In this document: in pieces, positions 57,116-64,000 of the stretch
Layout: each line of letters opens with the position of its first letter
Position numbering within the stretch: the stretch's first letter is position 1
NCBI GenBank assembly: GCA_028554795.2
Contig: CM068832.1
Span: forward strand, 82,231,180 to 82,295,179
Length of the DNA: 64,000 nt
DNA from: Sinohyriopsis cumingii
Lineage: Eukaryota > Mollusca > Bivalvia > Unionida > Unionidae
Direction: 5' to 3'
Notes under the pieces: generated by a model
The model's database searches: none
Seen by the model: only the letters and a program-made list of their open reading frames with translations
What the model was told of the DNA's origin: nothing
Program-made: the position numbers and the translations under genes

Positions 57116-58740
57116 AGACATAAGAAAGTACCATTACAAAACACTTAATTAAAGAAATATGGCATTGTTACAAACTTACTCACTGTAGAGAAGTAATTTA
57201 AATCGTACATCAATCTTTCTCTTTTCTAAGCACAATGTAAGAAGAATAGAACATATGGTTCGCCGCTTATGTTATACGTAATCCATGAAATCCTTTTGTC
57301 AAATTCTTCTTTACTTTGAAACTGGACGCGTTCAAAAGTTAATCACGTGTAATTTAATAGTCTAGTGGCATACTTATAAAAAAGAATCTCTATTCAGAGG
57401 GGGCCATTAATGCTAGATACAATTACTCCCCTCCACATAGCTGAATGACCTCTACTTATGGGGTCATTGGAATACCATGGCTTATTGTTTTGAATGTATT
57501 CAGTATGTTCTGTACTTTTATTTGTCCGAGTCAAAAGTTCATGCTTTATCGAGAACATGAAAGAGCCAAAACAAAACAATTTCTTTTTATCTTTTCTTTT
57601 ACTGAGTTTCTTGCAAGGGTCGATTGCATACTTTCTCAAATACCTTTCTACAATACCACTACCACCGTTGTAGTTGTTGTTGTTGATGTTGTGGGTTTAA
57701 CGCCATTGTTCAGCACACGATAGGCTATGCATGGCGGCCAGTATTAATGGTGGAGGAAGAACCCAGGAAGAATCACCGACCCACGAGAAGCTACTGGCAA
57801 GCTTTCTCACATACCCACATTGGCCGAATGCTAGACACGAACCCACGCAGACTGATGTGAGATAGCAGTGATCCATAACGGAGAGCGTTTTAAACCACTC
57901 GGCCACTCGGGACCCTGACTACCACCATAACACCATTTTTGCAGACCAGTGGACATTATTTAGCCCTCTTTATAAAGCATTATTTACACAATCATTGCTT
58001 TGGATACAACATTGTCGTACAGACATGCATTCGATGATATGTAAATTAAAAGACAACATTAACCTACATTATGTCAACTGAACGAGTACTGAATATAGAT
58101 AGCATGATTGTAGAGCGCACATGTCTGATGCTGATATAAGGTGACTTACTGACACGTTGAGAAATGAAATTATATGATCAGGGGTAATGTATAATTCCTA
58201 TGATCGTTTTAGTAATCATCATACTACTCTCTCTTTCTTTCCCTCTATCTCAAAATCTCACTATCTGACGGACATATATACACTTACTCGCACATATGAA
58301 CGAAAACGGAGATTTAATGCATTCGCGTGTTAACATTTTAATAACTTGTGTTTACGTTCCAAGGGTTTGATCTCCATACCTTTACAATTGTCACATTATA
58401 TGCATGCGAACACTTTATCTGATCTTTTGTCGGAAACGTTCTAGCAGATATTCATAATAAAACATAAAGACAATTAAGCATAACCGGTAGCATGCCTTGC
58501 CAATTGATCACGAGATGGAAACCTTAACAAACAGAAGGATAGCAAAAATAGCTCTCTGCAGAAAATAAAATGTCAGTAAACTTAAGACATCATTGAGGAT
58601 AAAATTATAAGAAGAAGAAGAAAAAGGAAGAAATAAGAAAACGAGGAGAAGGAATGAGATGAATAAGAAGGAGAATGTTTTATTAACAATTTTAGGCCAT
58701 ATGCCAATATTATAAAGCAATACAATATGCTGTAGTGTGG
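57116..58740 (+). repeat. Higher-order repeat, unit B3, carrying a SINE
   Basis: Shares taattaaagaaatatggcat with B1 and B2 and the B-type block near 57,525 (cgagtcaaaagttcatgc). A SINE interrupts it at 57,658-57,926; the matching place in B2 (about 38,575-38,620) is empty. The right boundary is approximate. Confidence 0.8.
57658..57926 (-). mobile_element. Full-length SINE with 9 bp target duplications
   Basis: The 9 bp duplication actaccacc lies at 57,658-57,666 and 57,918-57,926. On the minus strand the SINE has the tRNA-like head at its right end, B box (complement of cacgaaccca), central body and an AAC-type tail. It is similar in sequence to the copy at 52,650. Confidence 0.93.
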
Positions 58741-60199
58741 GCCATATGTACAGGGCCTAAACTGTGCATTATCTAGTGAGTTAGAAAAAAATCCAAATTA
58801 TATTTTGGATATGATATTTAGTCAATTTAGTCAAAGTATCTGTCTTCTAGCTGTACAAAATAGTAACGTTTTACTCTACTGTAATAACGTGTCGCTGACA
58901 ACAAAATTATTGTTCACAAAGGTAAGATACAGTGAACATTGGGGCCTTTTAATGGAAAATGTGTATATTATATTTTGGAAAGAATACTCTGAAACAGTGG
59001 GTCACATAAAGGATTATTTTTTACAATTGTCAGGAAAGATAGTAGCCACTCATGAAATTCACACTAGCCATTGTAAGCCAGTATGTTTGTGCAACCTGTA
59101 CCTCTTTATTTCATTAAACGTTGGGTTTTCAGTATGCTGCGCCAGAAAACATAGTTAGACTCTTACCAGGACACTTTTGTCGTTTTAACATTGGTTGTAA
59201 TATTAAAAGGGGAATGACAGCACAAATCGCTTTTCTCTAAGTGATACTGAATTCACTAATTGTCACCTTAACATTTTGATTACTTCATCACTTCTAACTA
59301 GGATCATCATTTTGTCAGCACCTAGCTCAAAAACCGAATGTGACATAATCAGATATACTAGCATAAAAATGAGACTATCTCAGAACCCACTTACATTTGC
59401 CATTGATATAGACACCTTACATCCTGAAAACGAACATGAATTTGATTTACATCGGCAGTATGTTAATCACTCACCAAAAGATGAAGTCCAACTATATAAA
59501 TACAATTTTAAAACGACTGAATTTTTCTGGACTTTAAATACACAAAATCAGCACTGTCAATAATTTCGTTGATCAAGTTAGAAGGTTTATTCGACGCATT
59601 AGGTACGAATTAATTATATTCAGTTGAATTTTAGCGAATAGGATAAAGGTTTGTTTGTTTGTTTTTTGTTGGGTACATCGCCGTTACATTAGAATTTTTT
59701 AGTTTTCGCTATTAATATCTTCTTCGCTTAACAGTGTTTTAGCTGTTGCGATCAGAAAGATATCCTGTTCGTATAAATCATAATTTTACCGCTAATCATC
59801 CTGCTAGGTACCAACATCATCCTCATTTAATGTACATCTGCTGTTCAAGCAATATACATGTGACTCGTGAAGATCAGCTGTTATTTTTGAGTATATGTGA
59901 TGACAAACATGATCGTGTAAGTTAGAATAAATTTCTACGAATATCACTAGTAGCACATTAAGTAATTTGAATTACTGACTTTTTCTGTTATACTTAAAGA
60001 CCTTTTGATTTTATCTGTCAAAGCCTGACTTAAAGAAAAGACCAGATATTTCTCCGTCAAGCACAGCAATAAGCGGTTTATAATCATTAATATTTCTTTT
60101 AATTTTCTATTTTTTCTGTTATCTTTACTGTACTTTTTTCTGTTATTTCTTCAATACTCTTAGCAATATCAATTTTGCGATACTATGCTATTAGATGAC
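58741..60199. other. AT-rich DNA with unrecognised open frames
   Basis: Plus-strand open frames at 58,805-59,158 and 59,276-59,563 are longer than expected in this composition but match nothing I know. They may be chance, relic host exons, or outlying parts of the virus-like fossil to the right. A good donor-like aaaggtaaga sits at about 58,917. Confidence 0.3.
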
Positions 60200-63100
60200 A
60201 TTTATAAGTTAACAGGGGACGCGACGTTTGATGAAAAGTCGCACAAAATTATATAATTTCGTTCGATATTTACCGATTGTATCTCATCTAAATTTATTCT
60301 AGAACCAATTTTTTCAGGAACATCTAAAACTTCCTGGTATTTATTCTGGTATTTTTTCTCAAATTTGCTCGATGGAATTGGTAGATTATCTCTCAACGTA
60401 CTGTCAGCTACAAGAAACTCTCTGACCGGTCGTCTATATTATACCTAACTCCTCTCAGGTATTACCTTATTTGATCAAGCAGTTTGTTGATAGTACTTAT
60501 TGGTGCTTTTCAGGCGGATGTTTTAGTCGCAACACGTCGTTCGATCCTTGTATCAGCAGCTGTTCAAGTTACAACGATTCCTGAAATTATAAGCAGAATT
60601 GGATGTCACGTCGCTCCACCAGATGCACTACCCCTCCTGTCCAAACAACGGGTAGATATGACATCAACTTTACAATTTTTCCATAATAACGATAAGCTCT
60701 TCTAGTACAAAAAGATTTCTTGCGACAGAAGTTTTAGTACGCGATTAGCTCATTCTGATCTTGCTCTAGAAGGTCATATAAAATATGACTGAGATCGATA
60801 ATTTGTCGTGTCTTTATTATTCTTTTTCAATAATACTTACTTTCTTCAGCAGATTCGTCAGCTGAAAACCTGAACTTACTATCTTAGGATCTGCTATAAT
60901 CTCGCGATATCAAATCTGGCTGATGTTTGTGTCTCTTAATTGTTCTTCCTTATCTGTATTATCAACTTTTCTTCCTTTTTAATTAAAAACCCCATCAACA
61001 TTAATAAACTTATCGATACACTCCAGTGTGATAACATAGTTCCAACATATCAATCCATTCTAATGATGCCTTAATAATATCAAGCGGAGTTTTTTTCCAA
61101 GAGTATATATTGACGCACTACTGAGTATGCTACAGCAAGCTAATATCTGAATTCAGTAATGCTATTAAGAGTTAGTTTTTCGTCTATTAAAGTTTTACAC
61201 AAAATTCTTTTGGGATCTGCCAGAAAATAGTTGTATTTTTAAAATCTCTTTGAACCCTGATTTGTTCGTTCGAGTTCTTTTTTTCTTGTATATGTTTTCT
61301 TTGCCTTAGGAAACATGTTTTCGTACATATGATCTATTGTATCATTATCATTAGCATAATTTGTTACAGTGTCTTCATACTTGTCGATATACTCGACAGC
61401 TTTTTAAAAGATCTCTACAATAAAATCCATGTTTAAAATGTTTCGTAAGTATAAGGTAAGCATTCGCAAAAGTATCTAAAATATCAACGTTTGCTAATAT
61501 ACCGTTAATGGCAGGTTTACGATTTTTCTATCTTTGCTTTCATTTATTTGTATTCTAATTTTGTTAATAGTTTAATAGCTTCTAGGGGGGCAACGAGTGG
61601 CCGAATGGTCTAAAGCGCTCTCCTTTACGGATCACTGTTATCTCACTTCTGTCTGAGTGGGTCCGATTCTGGGTATGTGAGAAAGCTTGCCAGTAGCTTC
61701 TCGCAGGTAGGTGGTTCTTCCAGGGTTTTCCAGGGTTCTTCCTCCACCATTAATACTGGCTGCCATGCATAGCCTATCGTGTGCTGAAAAATGGCGTTAA
61801 ACCCCACAACAACAACAACAGCAGCAACAACAACAATAGCTTCTAAACGATATTCCACCTGACTTATCTCTTTCTGACGCTTTCCTGCTAAATCTTCTTG
61901 AAATGGGCAAGTCATTTGTTGTTTCACTTCAGCGTTATCAAGATTGTTGTATTAGTTTCGTAAATTTCTTCTTATCCTCCAGTAGCTACTCGTGTTTCGA
62001 TTTTGTCAATGCGTATAATGCAGTATGAGCTCCAATATCACTAATAGTTTGGGTCGATGTCACAAGTACACAATAAGCTGTTGTTAATGCTTTCAGAATC
62101 AGATGTTTCACCATTTACTGCCAGAACAGTTTCAACATCATTATAATCCAGTCCAAGTTCTCTTTAGAATCAAGGTCACGAATTGTAACAGTTTTACTTA
62201 ATACAAGGTTCTTTCATCGTCTCGTGTGTCTATTCACTCCATATTTTTATGCTGAGCATCTTTTGTTTTGTCAGCCAACGTTCTTCTTTTTACGCTTTTG
62301 CAACGATAAATCGTCAGAGCATTGTCACGAATAAACTCAAGTATAGTGTTAGGAAGACGCTCCTCTAGCTGTTTCTCCATAGCTTTATTTGAGCAATAAC
62401 TAACAAATATGTCATACCGATCTAAATTTCTCACATCTGCTCAGAAGCAATTCGCGAACTAACTGATAGTTTAACCATTTGTCTGAAAATTCGTCATATC
62501 TGTCGTGGTGCAATGTTACTCCTTCCAGAGCTTTATATCCGAGATAAGATTACAAACAAAAACATACAACTGTTCGTAAACGTCAACTATAGGATTCATC
62601 TTTATTTTGTTGTTTACACTAAATAATCCAACAAGAACATTTGAAAAGTCGTTAAAACATGATTGAATGGTTCCGCATTTGTACAAAATATTCTGAGCCA
62701 CTTGTACTTATGTAATATTGATGCTGTGTCAAGGGTAAAGCTGGTCCACTTTAAACTTCAACAACATTATATACTGTTATAAAAGTATCGTCTTCATTAG
62801 ATCCATCTAATCACTGTTTAGAAATGCATCCGGATTCTGGTGATGTTCAACCTCGCAGCTAAAAATTCCACATTTCAATTGCAGTAGGAAGTGTTATCTT
62901 AATCCGCAAAGTCATGTCAAGACCACTTGTTGCCCACTCCATTCCAACATTGTTCACTAAAAGCATAAGTAGGCTTGTTTCCCGGATAGTTTGATGATGC
63001 TGTTGCAACAAACCCCAATCGACTGTTAGTAGCATCAAATAAATGTAGCATAAATCCAACTAGTTTTGATTATCTTTATTCCACCGCCGACAGTAAGAGA

Positions 63101-63910
63101 ATAAGCATAAGTTTCATTGTTACTTATTCTTAATGCATATTAAATCACTTTATTGTTTTCCATGTTAAGACTTTCTGTCATAAAATCTCCGCTTTTCATT
63201 ACGTTTTGACTACTTACCTTATTTAGCTGGTTCATACTAACAGCTTGAGTTATATCGCTTCCAGGGAACGAATAATCAAGTTCCAAATTCAAAATGTTCT
63301 TGCCGGACATTTCAAGATCTCCTATCACTGTCACCAGATTTATTTACATAAATATTTTATTGTATTTTTCTGGCTTTTATTAATGCGCCCTCTCCATTTC
63401 CAACTAAAGTTCTAAACTTTGTGTAATAGTTCATTCTATTCATCTTGTCTGAAAAAATTCTGGATAACATTCATCAAAATATTGTCTGATAAAATGTAAT
63501 TTGCTCGACTTACGGAGTCTGATAAAATGAATCTTCGATCTTGTCTGATGACATATAATTTAGTTTAGATTCATATAGAATGAGCATCATTAACTTTGAT
63601 GCAAAAAACCTTATCGAACATTAGCATAATCAAATAGTTGAACGAACAGACTCTGCAAAAACGAACCTGTTAATGAATATATTGCGTAAGATTGTTTTGA
63701 ACTATGACAAAGTTTATATTTACATGCTTATTTTGCAGCAGGATAGGTACGAATTCTCAACGAAAATACAAGGAAAAACTAAAAAAATTACTTGGTGCAA
63801 AGGAAGATATTTTTTATTAGACGACAACAGGAAGATGTTACTGTTGCTCAGGTCGATTTGAACGACTATAAGATTATAATGTTTGACGACAGTTCCCTGA
63901 GCAGCCACGA
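60200..63910. mobile_element. Polinton/adintovirus-like fossil, continuing past the right edge
   Basis: Fossil of a virus-like DNA element. Decayed minus-strand coding fills about 60,200-63,360. The leftmost pieces are Lys/Asp-rich and unrecognised. The rightmost (63,140-63,334) has twice-repeated Gly-Asp-x-(x)-Met/Leu-x-Met-x-x-x-x-Ile wording, seen in phage-tail-like or fibre-like proteins of large virus-like elements. A plus-strand piece at about 63,640-63,900 resembles the part after the Walker A motif of an FtsK/HerA-type packaging ATPase (a TNLLMNIL...YDKVYIY stretch). Opposed gene blocks and this ATPase fit Polintons. It is broken many times over and carries an inserted SINE, so it is old. 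The family assignment is inference. Confidence 0.5.
61574..61845 (+). mobile_element. Full-length SINE with 11 bp target duplications, nested in the virus-like fossil
   Basis: The target duplication aatagcttcta lies at 61,574-61,584 and 61,835-61,845. The SINE has gtggccgaatggtctaaagc as A-box region and gggtccgattctg as a weakened B box, the standard body and a long AAC/AGC tail. It sits inside a decayed minus-strand coding region, so it entered after or during that element's residence here. Confidence 0.95.
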
Positions 63911-63952
63911 AATGATCGGGATTAAATCATATTAGTAATTGTCAGGGAACTG
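63890..63952. repeat. Perfect 11 bp inverted repeat
   Basis: cagttccctga at 63,890-63,900 and tcagggaactg at 63,942-63,952, separated by 41 bases. It could be a hairpin or the ends of a tiny insertion near the end of the ATPase-like remnant. Confidence 0.7.
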
Positions 63953-64000
63953 GCGATGCAATGCAATTTACCTTCCGCAAGGGTTTTATAACGTCAGTCA
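63953..64000. other. Right edge, not interpretable
   Basis: Too short to interpret. The virus-like fossil may continue past the window. Confidence 0.4.

Noticed and set aside
58805-59158. 117-codon plus-strand frame as a gene
   Set aside because: No motif, no initiation or splice context that is convincing across the whole frame, and composition like the surroundings. Kept only as an unexplained frame.
60484-60705. Plus-strand frame after a good acceptor-like tgcttttcag, as a terminal host exon
   Set aside because: It lies antisense within the decayed virus-like region, has no recognisable domain, and no partner exon was found.

Overview
This is a eukaryotic, AT-rich, repeat-dominated window. 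There are no operon-like runs of long open frames. The content is long (TA)n, (TG)n, (GA)n and (AAT)n arrays, tRNA-derived SINEs, a CR1-group LINE, a Ty3/Gypsy-type LTR element, a Polinton-like fossil and several families of kilobase-scale repeats. A marine invertebrate, most likely a mollusc, fits best. That is inference from the SINE type, the Gmr1-like LTR element and the microsatellite load; no host gene pins the species.

Layout. 1-7.9 kb is mostly featureless AT-rich DNA with two (TA)n blocks, one reverse-strand SINE and two weak candidate exons on the minus strand (1.9-2.9 kb). 7.9-22.07 kb is a head-to-tail triplication of a ~4.7 kb unit. Each unit carries a tetranucleotide array, an (ATT)n(TA)n(TG)n array, a SINE fragment with a foreign head, and a (GA)n array. 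Its middle copy is a mosaic, the signature of unequal crossing-over. 22-24.7 kb is quiet except for a convincing orphan exon at 23,412-23,618. 24.7-30.4 kb holds a diverged ~1 kb repeat family, large (CA)n/(TA)n blocks and a pair of possible minus-strand exons at 29.3-29.8 kb.

32.4-39.9 kb and 55.0-58.7 kb are two parts of one ancient higher-order repeat made of alternating A and B units. Between them lie a ~100 bp degenerate tandem repeat, a GC-rich islet (40.1-40.6 kb), an (AAT)n/(ATT)n near-palindrome, a strict 65 bp minisatellite (42.5-43.25 kb), a decayed Gmr1-like LTR retrotransposon (44.0-49.0 kb) whose integrase precedes reverse transcriptase, a 5'-truncated LINE next to or inside its 3' LTR (49.0-51.5 kb), and SINEs.

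From about 60.2 kb to the right edge are the remains of a Polinton/adintovirus-like element: decayed minus-strand genes, one interrupted by a SINE with a clear target duplication, and a plus-strand piece resembling the packaging ATPase. No complete host protein-coding gene can be supported. The host coding evidence is limited to isolated candidate exons.
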